A program made the position numbers and the translations under genes. This document shows positions 1 through 8,920 of a stretch of 64,000 nucleotides of DNA, piece after piece. The stretch comes from Haloarchaeobius sp. HME9146. Its GTDB lineage: Archaea; Halobacteriota; Halobacteria; Halobacteriales; Natrialbaceae. The stretch's first letter is position 1; each line of letters opens with the position of its first letter. The notes beneath the pieces are model-generated. The model saw only the letters and a program-made list of their open reading frames with translations, was not told where the DNA came from and searched no databases. The stretch lies in assembly GCF_025399835.1 (NCBI RefSeq), contig NZ_JAODVR010000002.1, forward strand, positions 248,001-312,000, read 5' to 3'.

Positions 1-210
1 CGCTCGGTACACACGCGGGTCCGGTTCGATTCCGAGAGGTCGTATCCCGGTCCAGTGGGATGCTCGGGAACTGTCTGCTTCCACGCGGAGAGTATCGCTT
101 CCTGCCGGGGACCGAACGTATCTGTCACGGTACAACAGACCCATGCAGGACGTAAAGTTCCCAGGGCAACGGTCGCAAGTTTTCTTGGTGTACTCGACCG
201 CCGACTCGCC
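1..210. other. Upstream stretch without a recognised gene
   Basis: I see no credible coding frame here. The open frames running through it are on the strand opposite the lipoprotein gene that ends at 211. A short string around base 30 resembles a tRNA T-loop, but no cloverleaf can be built around it. Confidence 0.4.
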
Positions 211-1158
211 TCACCGCCAGCGGATAGTGAACGTTCCTTCGGGTGGAATCCGGTATTGCCCAGACGGCAGATTGAACTTCTCACTGGCCAACACGGGCTG
301 GAACCGGACCTCCGACTCGGAGGCTGTCCCGGGAGACGGGTTGTCGGTCCGAATGAAATACTCGTGGTAGTCGTCCAGGTTCTTCCCAGGGCCACCGTGC
401 CCCTGCAGCTGGATGAGCAGGTCCCCGTACCCGAGGTCAGTCCCCGGGAACGGATAGGTGGCAACGTATCCCATGTCGAAGTGCTGCTCGTCCTTGTCGA
501 CGGTGAAGGTGCCATCCTGATACGCGTCGGCGAACGCAGACTGAACGTGCCACTCCGCGGGAAGCCATTCGAACGCCTTCGTGCTCATCTGTGTCGTCGC
601 ACTCTCCTCGATGCTGAACCCCTCGAAACTCGCGACCCCCTCCAGAGTACCCGTGTCGCCACCGCTGTTCACGGCCACGACGGCGAGGTTCGCCTTCGAG
701 GTGGCAGGGACCACCATCTGAATCACGTCCTCGTCGCTCTGCCGCTGGACTGCCTTGGAGTATACCGCACCGTTGCTTGGATATCGGAGTCTGATGGCGA
801 CGTGCGAGAGATAGACCTGATTTGCGACACCCGGGGCACTCGCACCAGCGAATCGGGTCGAACTCGACGCCGTCTCGAGCGTCGATTCGAGGTGCTCCCA
901 GTCGACCTGGACCTCGTACAGTGTCGGCTGGTCCCCGCTTCCATCTGACTCCTCTTGCGTCGTCGATTCAGTCGGTCGGTCTGTCGGTTGCTCCGTCGTC
1001 GCAGTCGTCTGCTCCGTCATCGCGGTCGTCTGTTTCGACGTCTGCGTCGACGATTCCGTATCAGTACCACCCGCCACATCCGCGGTGTCACTTTCCAGCC
1101 GAAGACAGCCTGCAAGCGAGACAGGGGCAAGCGCCCGAATGAAGGTACGACGATCCAT
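211..1158 (-). CDS. Tat-exported lipoprotein, unknown function
   Basis: The 315-residue product starts MDRRTFIRALAPVSLAGC, a twin-arginine motif followed by a lipobox Cys, so it is probably exported folded and lipid-anchored on the outer face of the membrane. A Thr/Ser/Gln-rich linker follows (about residues 25-75), then a single beta-rich domain of about 230 residues. I recognise no catalytic motif. The upstream region on the minus strand has an AT-rich box (ACATTTTAGG, about 1190) some 32-40 bases before the ATG, fitting a haloarchaeal promoter. The gene lies next to the large surface glycoprotein on the same strand but 160 bases away, so it is probably its own unit. Function is unknown. 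Confidence 0.85.
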   Translation of the reverse strand: MDRRTFIRALAPVSLAGCLRLESDTADVAGGTDTESSTQTSKQTTAMTEQTTATTEQPTDRPTESTTQEESDGSGDQPTLYEVQVDWEHLESTLETASSSTRFAGASAPGVANQVYLSHVAIRLRYPSNGAVYSKAVQRQSDEDVIQMVVPATSKANLAVVAVNSGGDTGTLEGVASFEGFSIEESATTQMSTKAFEWLPAEWHVQSAFADAYQDGTFTVDKDEQHFDMGYVATYPFPGTDLGYGDLLIQLQGHGGPGKNLDDYHEYFIRTDNPSPGTASESEVRFQPVLASEKFNLPSGQYRIPPEGTFTIRWR

Positions 1159-1322
1159 CGTAGTGATACCAGTACTCTCGATAGCCTCCTAAAATGTGTT
1201 TCGCCCGCGAGTATTGTAGATGACCGGGAGTACGACAGCAGAATTCGTTCGCGAGCAAAAAACGAGGTCCACCCTTCAGGCCGTCCGCTTGAATCGGGTG
1301 ATGAACGCAGGTCGTCCTGCGC

Positions 1323-4300
1323 TCAGTTGGTCCGACGCATCGCGAGCAGCGCCGCCGCGACCAGGGCGACGAGCGCGGGTCCGAGACCGAATCCGGGTAT
1401 CGAGGAGCTGCTTCCGGAGTCGTCAGCGTCGTCCTCTGCCGGGGGTTCCGTCGTGGTGTCGGCCACGGTGGTCGACTCGGTCGTCGTCACCGGGTCGTCG
1501 CTGTTCGACGGTGCGGTCGTGGTCTGCGTCGAGTCGGTCGTGGTCGGCGTCGCGGTCGTGGTCGTCGATTCGCCCGCCGATTCGACGGTGACGAACTCGA
1601 AGTCGCTGCCGTCGGGACTGAGGCTGTGCGTTCCCTCCTCGCTGAAGCGGTAGGTGAACTCGACGGTGCGCTCCATGCCCTTCAGCACGGAGAGGCGCTT
1701 GCCTTCGACGAGTTCGCCGTCCACGTACAGCGCGGGGGTGATGGTCTTCGTGCTGTCGGCGTTGTTCGCGACCGTGACGGTGAGCGTGACCTGCTCACCG
1801 GGGGCGACAGTCGAGTCCGAGACGGACCAGTCAGCAATCTTGATGGTGCCAGCCGAGCCACTGCCCTGACCGCCACCACCGCCGCCACCGCCGCCCTGGT
1901 TACCCCCGCCACCGCTGCCGCCGTCACCGGCACCAGCCACGGTGAAGTTCACCGTCTTGTTGAGGGTGCGGCCGAGGGAGTCAGTGAGCGTCACGACGAG
2001 CGAATACGAGGAGCCGTCCGAGAGATTCGTCGCGGAGTAGGTCATGGTGTCACCGTCCCTGGTCAGCTCTGCCGTGGCAGGCTGGCCGTCGAACGTCGCA
2101 GCGACCGAAGTGACCTTCGCATCGACCGCAGTGAAGTCCACCGTGATGTCGGTCACGTCGGTTCCCGCGGAGAGCGTGCCGTTGTCAATGGGCTCACTGA
2201 AGGTCGTCGTCATGGCCGCCTCCTCCTGTGTGGGTAGCGTGAGCTCGAACGACCGGTTCTCGGTGACCGAGATGTCTCGGTGCTCCCACCGGAAACCGAA
2301 GTCGTCGGTGCCTTCCGGTGGTTCGAAAGAGAACTCAACTGGACCGGCGAGTTCCAGTCCGGCAGGGTCGTCGATGTCACCCGAGGCGTGGATGCGGCCG
2401 TCAGCGTGCGTCTGGATGGTGAACGGGAGTGCGTACTCGTCACCGGACGCGTTGGAGTTGTACCAGACGGTCGCGTCCTCGACCGGCTCACCGGCCTTGC
2501 CGACGACAGTCGGGTCAACGACGTGCCCGTCGGGGATAGTCACGTTCCCGTAGGACGTATTGCTCCAGATGGACGGGCTCTCGAACTCGTAGATGTCTGG
2601 GAGTCCGTCGAGGGGACCGGCACCGGCTTCGCCGCCGGTCTGGACGAACAGCATGGTGTAGTCGCCGGCGGGGACAGTGATGTTGAATCGCCCCTGCTGG
2701 TCGGTCTGCTGGCTCACCAGTGTATTGCCTTCGTCGGAGCGGACGATGAGCTCACCACTGGTCAGGACCGTGCTCTGCTCGTCGACGAACCGGCCGGAGA
2801 CGGAGTAGTTCTTCCCCAGTGGGATGGTGATGTTCCGGTCGCCGTCGATAGTGAACGTCCGAGTCTCGTACCCGTACGGGTGACCGTGTGACAGAACACC
2901 GATGGTGAGGTTCCCCGACGCGAGTTCGATGCCGGCGGGGCCATCCTGCAGATGGACGACGCCGTTGTCGTCGGTCGTCCCACTAGCTTTCGCCGCCGAC
3001 CCGTTCCGTTCGTACTCGACAGTGACGTCGACGTCCGCGAGGGCGTTCCCGTTCTCGTCCGTCACGGTGACGTTGACCAGATGCGGCGCTGTCGGAAGGG
3101 TTCTGGTACCGATGTCGGTGTCGGACGCCCCGATGGCCGCCTCGTCCTCGAACACGTAGAGGTCGGGCTGCCCGTCCTTCGGGTAGGACCGGTCGGGGGA
3201 GTCCAGGTCACGCTGGTCGAACTCGAGTTCGTACGAGTCGTTCGCCACCACCTCAGTAGTGAACGACCCATCGTTGCTGAGGCCTTCGATATCGACGTCC
3301 TCAGAGCCATGGAGCGTCACCATGGACCCCGACGGGCTGGTGCCGTCGGCGTACTCGAACTGTCCCGAGACCTCGGCCGTCTTCCTGAGCGTCAGCGTAA
3401 CCGTCTCGTCCCAGCTGACGGTCTCCTGGGTCCCGTTCGAATCGTAGCCCTGGTCCTTCCCGTTCGCGTAGAAGTCGATCTGTCCGACGACCTCGGCCTG
3501 TACCGTCCCGTTTGGACCAGTCTCCGTGTAGACGGTCGAGCCGCCCTTCATGTTCGGGAACTCGTGGGTCAGTCCCACGCGAATCCCCGAGAGTGGGTCA
3601 CCGGACTGGTCCACGACGCGGATGGTCAAGTTGTTCGCGCTCGGCAGTGTCTCCGTCCCGAGCGCGGGGTCACTCTCACTGACGACGCCAAGGTAGTAGA
3701 AGTCCGGAATACCGTCCTGCGGGAAGCTCTCGGCGTGGTCGCCCTGCTCGGCCGTCTGGTGGAACTCGACCTCGTAGGAACCACTATCGGCGACCTCGGC
3801 GGAGAATGTCCCGTTCGAATCCGTCCAGGTCGTTTCGCCGTTGTTGTTCTCGAGATGAGAGATGCGAACGTAGTCGGAAGCCGCGGGCGTCCCGTTCGCG
3901 CCCTCGACGGTCCCGGTGACAGTCATCGCACTGGGGAGCGTCACGGTGAGGTTCGTGCTGTTTGTGACGTTCGTCGCGACCTCTGTCTCACCGTACCCCG
4001 GAGGCGTGTCCCATATGTCGACCGCGATAGAGCCATTCACCTCGATACCGGGGTCGGTCGCCCCATTCGGAACGAACATGCCATTCGCGTCGGTCGTCCC
4101 GGGGGCACTCGTCCTCTCGTTGTTCCGAACCGCCTCGACACTGAGGTTCACACCCTGGATGGCTACACCACTCTCGTTCTGCACCGTGACGTTCAGGTCG
4201 TGTCCCTTCGGGAGCTGGATGTCGTGGGTCCCGCCGTCACCGACCGCAATCGGGTCCGTGACATACACACCGGGGACGCCATCGTCGGGGAACGGGGTAG

Positions 4301-5216
4301 GTTCGGCCCGTCCCTGTTCCAGACGAACGAAGTGACTCTTGTTCGGGTGGACGGCAACCGTGTATCGCCCCTCCGAGTCGGTCACGTTCGAGTCGTACGA
4401 GCCATCGCCCGCGTAGTAGAGCCACATGTTCTCGACCGTCGCGCCGGTGTGGTCCGTGACCGTCCCGTTGACCTGCACCTGCGGGTCGACAGTCAGAGTC
4501 ACGGTTCGGTCTTCGGTCATCGTCACGTCTGTGCTCTCGTAATCGAGATGGTCAGTCGGAATCACGTAGACGCGGATATCGCCCGTGACCTCGATGTCGA
4601 CCGTGCCGTTCGCGTCGGTCGTCCGCTCGGCCCCGACGTGCCCCTCACCACGTTCGTGAATAATGCGCACCTCGGCGTCGGCGATGCGCGTGCCGTTCGG
4701 GTACTCAAGCTGGACCGTCAGGTTGTGCCCGGCGGGCAGCGAACGAGTCCCGAGGTCGGTGTCACCGGAGACCTCGACGTCACCGAATGTGTAGACGTCC
4801 GGAATCCCATCGGCGGGTGCCAGGGAACCGTAGCCGTCCTGATGGTAGGTGAGTTCGTGCGACCCGTTCTCCTCGGTCGAGAACGTGAAGTCGCCGGTCT
4901 CGTTGGTTTGATTGAGCGTAAACCGCCCGCCTGGATTGACGAGTTGGACGGTGTCTCCATCGACTGGTGTCCCATTGGCCGCCGTCAGCGCTCCGGTGAC
5001 CTCGTTGTCCCCTGCGAGCGTGACGTTCCCGAAGGCGAAGACATCTGACACACTGTCCTCCGGTGCCTCACCGTCCGAATACGTCGGTGACCTGATCACG
5101 TCCACCGACTCCGCTTGTTCCTGCATCGGCATCGACACCGCTGTCCCGCCCACCGTGGCAGCCATCGTGACCAGCACCATCACGACGAAAACTGCTCTAA
5201 ATCCGTTACTTCTCAC
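1323..5216 (-). CDS. Large repeat surface glycoprotein with PGF-CTERM anchor
   Basis: About 1297 residues. An N-terminal signal peptide is followed by repeated Ig-like or carboxypeptidase-regulatory-like modules containing many N-x-S/T sequons. A motif DGxPDxY recurs five times, near residues 135, 310, 499, 679 and 868, giving units of about 175-190 residues. After a Gly-rich linker (about 1094-1120) comes a CARDB-like domain, a Thr-rich stalk and a C-terminal PGF motif, hydrophobic helix and Arg cluster. These last features are the PGF-CTERM signal that archaeosortase A removes to attach a lipid. The GTG at 5216 was preferred because it is about 30 bases below the box TAATATTTATC. A TTG two codons upstream (5222) is the alternative. 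The role is probably structural or adhesive. Confidence 0.9.
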   Translation of the reverse strand: MRSNGFRAVFVVMVLVTMAATVGGTAVSMPMQEQAESVDVIRSPTYSDGEAPEDSVSDVFAFGNVTLAGDNEVTGALTAANGTPVDGDTVQLVNPGGRFTLNQTNETGDFTFSTEENGSHELTYHQDGYGSLAPADGIPDVYTFGDVEVSGDTDLGTRSLPAGHNLTVQLEYPNGTRIADAEVRIIHERGEGHVGAERTTDANGTVDIEVTGDIRVYVIPTDHLDYESTDVTMTEDRTVTLTVDPQVQVNGTVTDHTGATVENMWLYYAGDGSYDSNVTDSEGRYTVAVHPNKSHFVRLEQGRAEPTPFPDDGVPGVYVTDPIAVGDGGTHDIQLPKGHDLNVTVQNESGVAIQGVNLSVEAVRNNERTSAPGTTDANGMFVPNGATDPGIEVNGSIAVDIWDTPPGYGETEVATNVTNSTNLTVTLPSAMTVTGTVEGANGTPAASDYVRISHLENNNGETTWTDSNGTFSAEVADSGSYEVEFHQTAEQGDHAESFPQDGIPDFYYLGVVSESDPALGTETLPSANNLTIRVVDQSGDPLSGIRVGLTHEFPNMKGGSTVYTETGPNGTVQAEVVGQIDFYANGKDQGYDSNGTQETVSWDETVTLTLRKTAEVSGQFEYADGTSPSGSMVTLHGSEDVDIEGLSNDGSFTTEVVANDSYELEFDQRDLDSPDRSYPKDGQPDLYVFEDEAAIGASDTDIGTRTLPTAPHLVNVTVTDENGNALADVDVTVEYERNGSAAKASGTTDDNGVVHLQDGPAGIELASGNLTIGVLSHGHPYGYETRTFTIDGDRNITIPLGKNYSVSGRFVDEQSTVLTSGELIVRSDEGNTLVSQQTDQQGRFNITVPAGDYTMLFVQTGGEAGAGPLDGLPDIYEFESPSIWSNTSYGNVTIPDGHVVDPTVVGKAGEPVEDATVWYNSNASGDEYALPFTIQTHADGRIHASGDIDDPAGLELAGPVEFSFEPPEGTDDFGFRWEHRDISVTENRSFELTLPTQEEAAMTTTFSEPIDNGTLSAGTDVTDITVDFTAVDAKVTSVAATFDGQPATAELTRDGDTMTYSATNLSDGSSYSLVVTLTDSLGRTLNKTVNFTVAGAGDGGSGGGGNQGGGGGGGGGQGSGSAGTIKIADWSVSDSTVAPGEQVTLTVTVANNADSTKTITPALYVDGELVEGKRLSVLKGMERTVEFTYRFSEEGTHSLSPDGSDFEFVTVESAGESTTTTATPTTTDSTQTTTAPSNSDDPVTTTESTTVADTTTEPPAEDDADDSGSSSSIPGFGLGPALVALVAAALLAMRRTN

Positions 5217-5348
5217 ATGCAAATTAGTCAGACTGCCCGAGATAAATATTACTCTTTAGATACGAAGTTGGTTGAAAATACGGCAGTTGGGAAGAAATGC
5301 AGGCGAGATAGTACAGCAAGATATCAGGTCGTGGCCGGATACGTCTGG

Positions 5349-5873
5349 TCAGAATCCGCGAATCACGTTGGGCACCGGCCCTGGCGGAATCCGTGCCTGT
5401 GCGGGGCCCAACGCGAACCGGACCACGGCCAGCTCACCGGCGGGGTCGAACTCGCCGTGTTCGTCGCGCGAGATCTTCAACAGACGCCGCAACAGGGGTC
5501 GCTGGTCGACGAACGCCGAGAGGAGTTTCTGGCGCTCCGGTCCCGAGGTGACGGTCCCGATAGCGGCGCGCTCCTCGCCGTTGTACCAGATGGAACAGGG
5601 GTGGCCGTCGTTGAAGTTCGGCCACCATGCGCTCTCGGCCTTCGGGGTCACCACGACGAGTGCGCCGTCGACGCGAGCGTAGGCGACCGGGAAGGTGTAC
5701 TGGCGACCGCTCTGTCGGCCAGCGTACGAGAGGAGGATGAGCCAGCGGTCGACGGTTCGGTGTAACGGCGACCGAAGAACAGCACGGAGAACCGGATTCG
5801 CCACCCAGGCCTCGACGGCCCGGTGAAGCCAATGAATCCGTTTCGTTGGTGGGAAGGAACGCTGCGCAGGCAT
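5349..5873 (-). CDS. Nitroreductase/quinone reductase family protein (F420-type split barrel)
   Basis: The 174-residue product resembles deazaflavin (F420)-dependent nitroreductase-like proteins. A basic N-terminal amphipathic stretch is followed by LLSYAGRQSGRQY and a beta-barrel segment with WWPNF and a Trp-Tyr-Asn block, both common in this family. The frame stays open to 6140, but that extension is basic and low in acidic residues, and it would overlap the next gene by almost 200 bases. I therefore start at the ATG at 5873, just before MPAQRSF. Family members reduce quinones or nitro compounds with F420H2. The physiological substrate cannot be told from sequence. Confidence 0.75.
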   Translation of the reverse strand: MPAQRSFPPTKRIHWLHRAVEAWVANPVLRAVLRSPLHRTVDRWLILLSYAGRQSGRQYTFPVAYARVDGALVVVTPKAESAWWPNFNDGHPCSIWYNGEERAAIGTVTSGPERQKLLSAFVDQRPLLRRLLKISRDEHGEFDPAGELAVVRFALGPAQARIPPGPVPNVIRGF

Positions 5874-5947
5874 AGCGTAAGATACGACCCCAGAGAAAGT
5901 AGCTGTTCGCCTGGTATCGCTGCCCGGTCGAGAGACGAGGACAGGGC

Positions 5948-6727
5948 CTATGTTACGTTGCGAGCGCTCAGAATCGCCAGACTGGCCACGATGGCGAGTG
6001 TAGCGATTCCGAGACCGAATCCGGGGGCACCCCCACTGGACCCGACGTCCGACCCATCCGCTCCAGTGCCAGACTGTGTCGAGTCTTCGACGGCCACGAA
6101 GTGCGCTTCGAACCCATCGAGCGACGTGCCTCCGGCCCACGTCGCAGTGGCCTGGGTCCTGGCCGTCGGCGGCGGTGAGACAGTCACAAGTTCGTAGCCA
6201 GCGGGGCCGGTGACTCGGAACGCTCGGTCGATATCGAACCCGCTATCGAACGGGTCGCTGACCACGAGCTGGTCGTCTTCACGCGCAGCGAGGCCCTCCC
6301 AGGTCACCGACAGTGCAACGATTCCGGTGTCGTTCTCGGTGACGAACGCGATGTTGGGGTCTCGAATCTGCATCTCACGACCAGATTCAGTCTGGGCACC
6401 GGCAGCGACGTTCCGCAAACGGTCAGCGAACTGATTCAGCCGTTGTTCACGGGCGGTCGTATTGGCACGGAGCGCTTCGAAGGCAGCGCGTTCACTGTCA
6501 GTCGTCAGATCGAACGTGACAGCGAGCGTCGTCCGTGCGGACCCGTCTTCGTGGAGCGAAACCACGAACGCGGAGTCGGTCGGAACCGTTTGCTGTGGGT
6601 TGGATGCGTCCTCTCCCGCCGCTGAGCCGACTGGCGCAGTCACGAGGAGTACCAGCGCGAGGAGCACACACGAGAGGTGCACGTGACGTCTGGATAGCGT
6701 TGTTTCGTCTGTTTTCTTGGAAGTCAT
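5948..6727 (-). CDS. PGF-CTERM surface protein, paralogue of the HTH membrane protein at 8921
   Basis: The 259-residue product has an N-terminal signal helix (about residues 18-37), one globular extracellular domain and a C-terminal PGF motif with hydrophobic helix, so it is probably archaeosortase-processed. The globular domain is clearly related to that of the protein at 8921-10060: both have a FxDRxxxVxAxA segment, GREM, a TWExxAA segment and a V-D-F-GGF/SGF segment. I believe this matches a haloarchaeal domain catalogued as DUF7345, from memory. The paralogue couples the same domain to a cytoplasmic DNA-binding domain, whereas this copy is purely external. It may be a decoy, partner or ligand-binding counterpart. 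Confidence 0.8.
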   Translation of the reverse strand: MTSKKTDETTLSRRHVHLSCVLLALVLLVTAPVGSAAGEDASNPQQTVPTDSAFVVSLHEDGSARTTLAVTFDLTTDSERAAFEALRANTTAREQRLNQFADRLRNVAAGAQTESGREMQIRDPNIAFVTENDTGIVALSVTWEGLAAREDDQLVVSDPFDSGFDIDRAFRVTGPAGYELVTVSPPPTARTQATATWAGGTSLDGFEAHFVAVEDSTQSGTGADGSDVGSSGGAPGFGLGIATLAIVASLAILSARNVT

Positions 6728-6811
6728 TGATAGGGAAACGGTGTGTGGATATCGGTTGAATCAACAGCAGGCACCACGGCGAGAATACCGCGGCCGAACC
6801 GGTGACCGGAG

Positions 6812-8539
6812 CTATACTGTCCCGTCGTCCTCGGACTCGTCGTGGTCAGGCTCGTCGTCTTCTTCCTCCGGTTCAGATTCGGTCTCGGTCTCGTGTTCGT
6901 CGTCCTCTTCCTCCGCTTCGTCGTCTTCACTCTCTTCTGCGCCGTCGTCGGCGTCCGAGTCCTCTACCTCTTCAGCCTCCTCTTCCTCGTCGCTCTCGGC
7001 CTTATCACCGTCACCTTCGTGCGCTTCCTCGGTCAGGACGAGCGACCCATCCTGGATGTCGTACCGAAGCTCGGCCTCGAAGGCGCCCTTGACCACCTCG
7101 AGTTCGAGTTCCTCGGTAGTCTCGCTGTCGAGGGTGAACGTCACCGTTCCCTCGGCGTCGGTCGTTCCGACGGCACGGTCGTTGGCGAACACAGACGCGT
7201 TCGCGACCCCGGTCCCGTCGTAGTTCACAGAGACGGTGACCGTGTCGTTATCGAGGGTCGCGGTCGTTGCCAGACGCTGGAAGACCTCGTCGTCCTCCTC
7301 GCTTCCGTCACCGAACTCGAACTCGAGTTCGCCGCTTGCATCACCACGCTCGGCCTCGAATTCTACCTCTCCCTGTTCTGGGAGCGTCACGGTCACGGTG
7401 CCGTTCTCGTCGGTGGTTCCGATTTCTCGATCGTTCATGTGAACCATGACGCCGTCTGCGGGTGCGCCGTCGGCGAGGGCTGTGATGGTGATAGTCGCGC
7501 CAGGGGCGGCGGCCCCATCACTGACGAGGAGTGCCAGTTCACCGTCCTCGCGCTCGTCATCGTCGCCGTCTTCATCGTCGTCGTCCCGTTCAGGCACCTC
7601 GATCTCGGACTCCAGCCGGAACACGTCGCCGGTAGAGCCGTCCACGCGGACTTCAGCCTCACCCGTCTTGTTCGACCCCGTAAGGACGAACTCGAACTTG
7701 TGGTAGCCGCTGTCCTCGTGGATGCTTGCCTTCTGAAGCGTCCAGTTCCCGGTCTCGGGAGAGCCGAGTGCCTCGCGAGCGGTGTCCAGGGCGTTCGCCT
7801 GACTGACGGTGATGCTGTTGTTGTTGTCGCGCGGTGCCTCGAACTCGCGGGACTGTTCGCCGTCTTCGTTCTCGATTTCGATCGAGAAGCCGTCGGCAGT
7901 CTCCAGTTCGATTTCTCCGCGCGCCTCGCCGGTGAACTGTTGCAACAGAGCAGCGGTACCGCTCCCGTTGACGCTACGGAGGTTCTCGACGACGTCCTGG
8001 AGCGCGCTCTGGTTGACGCCAGCAGCCCGAAGCTCGAACGCGGACACGTTCGCGCGCCGGTTCTGGAGGCGTTCGACGCTCTCGAGGAGGTTGCTCGCTC
8101 GCGCGTTCAACGTCGCCAGCTCCTGTGCGTACTCGGACGCAGTGAGTTCGCCCTCCCGGTACGCTTCGGTCGCGTCGTCGTAGTCCTCGCGGATGTCCTC
8201 CGCACGCTCGCGGAGTTCCTCTGTGCGCTCCGCGATCGCCTCGACTCGCTCGTCTTCCTCGCCGCGCTCAAAGGAGAACTCGAATGCGGTGTTCTCGAAG
8301 TCCGTCTGGACCTCGTCGCTCGATACGTCGATGACGGTCGAGAGTTGCTGTCCGACCGTTACGTTCACGCTGGAGTTGTTCTGTGGTGCGGCCGCCTGTG
8401 CCGCCGTCGTTGCTGCGTCCGAAGCGCTCCCAGTCCCTGCAGACTGCGCGGCGCTCGTCGACAGTGCCATCGCGGGGAGAGCCGTCCCCGCGACGAGGAG
8501 CACTGCGAGCAGCAATGCGGCGATTCCGGTTCGATTCAT
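6812..8539 (-). CDS. Secreted acidic surface protein with coiled coil and Asp/Glu tail
   Basis: 575 residues. A signal peptide (about residues 1-27) is followed by a Glu/Arg-rich coiled-coil region (about 95-165), a beta-rich region that resembles PepSY-type folds (about 235-300), an acidic linker, and two Ig-like segments that each contain a G-T-T-D-x-x-G-T-V turn. The last 80 or so residues are almost entirely Asp, Glu, Ser, Gly and His. No membrane anchor is visible at the C-terminus, so the protein may be released or held by cation bridging. The start is the ATG at 8539 in front of an Arg-then-hydrophobic signal. The long open frame on the opposite strand (6842 onward) is a composition shadow of this gene. 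Function unknown. Confidence 0.85.
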   Translation of the reverse strand: MNRTGIAALLLAVLLVAGTALPAMALSTSAAQSAGTGSASDAATTAAQAAAPQNNSSVNVTVGQQLSTVIDVSSDEVQTDFENTAFEFSFERGEEDERVEAIAERTEELRERAEDIREDYDDATEAYREGELTASEYAQELATLNARASNLLESVERLQNRRANVSAFELRAAGVNQSALQDVVENLRSVNGSGTAALLQQFTGEARGEIELETADGFSIEIENEDGEQSREFEAPRDNNNSITVSQANALDTAREALGSPETGNWTLQKASIHEDSGYHKFEFVLTGSNKTGEAEVRVDGSTGDVFRLESEIEVPERDDDDEDGDDDEREDGELALLVSDGAAAPGATITITALADGAPADGVMVHMNDREIGTTDENGTVTVTLPEQGEVEFEAERGDASGELEFEFGDGSEEDDEVFQRLATTATLDNDTVTVSVNYDGTGVANASVFANDRAVGTTDAEGTVTFTLDSETTEELELEVVKGAFEAELRYDIQDGSLVLTEEAHEGDGDKAESDEEEEAEEVEDSDADDGAEESEDDEAEEEDDEHETETESEPEEEDDEPDHDESEDDGTV

Positions 8540-8604
8540 CGTAGCAACTACTCATGCCCCAGGGATGATAAACCGGTGAGATGTTGGCGGTGTCTGGTGG
8601 ACTC

Positions 8605-8739
8605 TTGCAGACGTTTGCATCCGTTTTCATCCGCTAAAACCACGAATTTGGGGGCTTCAGCCGATGTTTCGGAAGTAGACCACATTCTGGAGAGTATGAC
8701 AGAAAGTGCACCTGCTTCGCACGGTTGCACTCGTTTGCA
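8605..8739. promoter_or_regulatory. Two TTGCA-N2-CGTTTGCA boxes in a divergent intergenic region
   Basis: The 15-mers at 8605-8619 (TTGCAGACGTTTGCA) and 8725-8739 (TTGCACTCGTTTGCA) match except at two central positions. Each is itself a tandem TTGCA repeat with 10-base spacing, about one helical turn. They lie between the divergent genes ending at 8539 and starting at 8921, so they are candidate binding sites for a regulator acting on either or both. The protein encoded at 8921 carries a DNA-binding domain and is an obvious candidate. Confidence 0.45.
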
Positions 8740-8920
8740 CCAGATCAGACTCGGTACGGGGGTATCGGCATTTGCGTCGATCACCGTGGCTGATAGGAGT
8801 CGTGCCGCCGGGGGGCCAGGTTCCCCCGCCTGGCACTACTCGATTGTCGATCCAGCAGGTGACAGAGCCGATGAAAGCGCACGACTTATGCGATTTTCGC
8901 GAGAAGACGACGGTAGCCGA

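Noticed and set aside
20-60. Possible tRNA 3' half (GGTTCGATTCC T-loop-like string)
   Set aside because: The flanking bases do not form a proper T-stem and acceptor, and the 5' half would be outside the window.
2952-5048. Long open frame (about 698 codons) on the plus strand opposite the repeat glycoprotein
   Set aside because: It is the antisense of a gene with strong codon bias; it is Arg/Val-rich without any recognisable domain, while the minus-strand product has signal, repeats and PGF-CTERM.
5874-6140. N-terminal extension of the nitroreductase-like protein
   Set aside because: Basic, shadow-like composition and almost 200 bases of overlap with the PGF-CTERM gene.
6842-8888. Open frame continuous with the gene at 8921, giving a 1072-residue protein
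   Set aside because: The upstream part is antisense to the acidic surface protein and has no domain. The real protein begins with its signal helix near 8921, below a TATA-like box.
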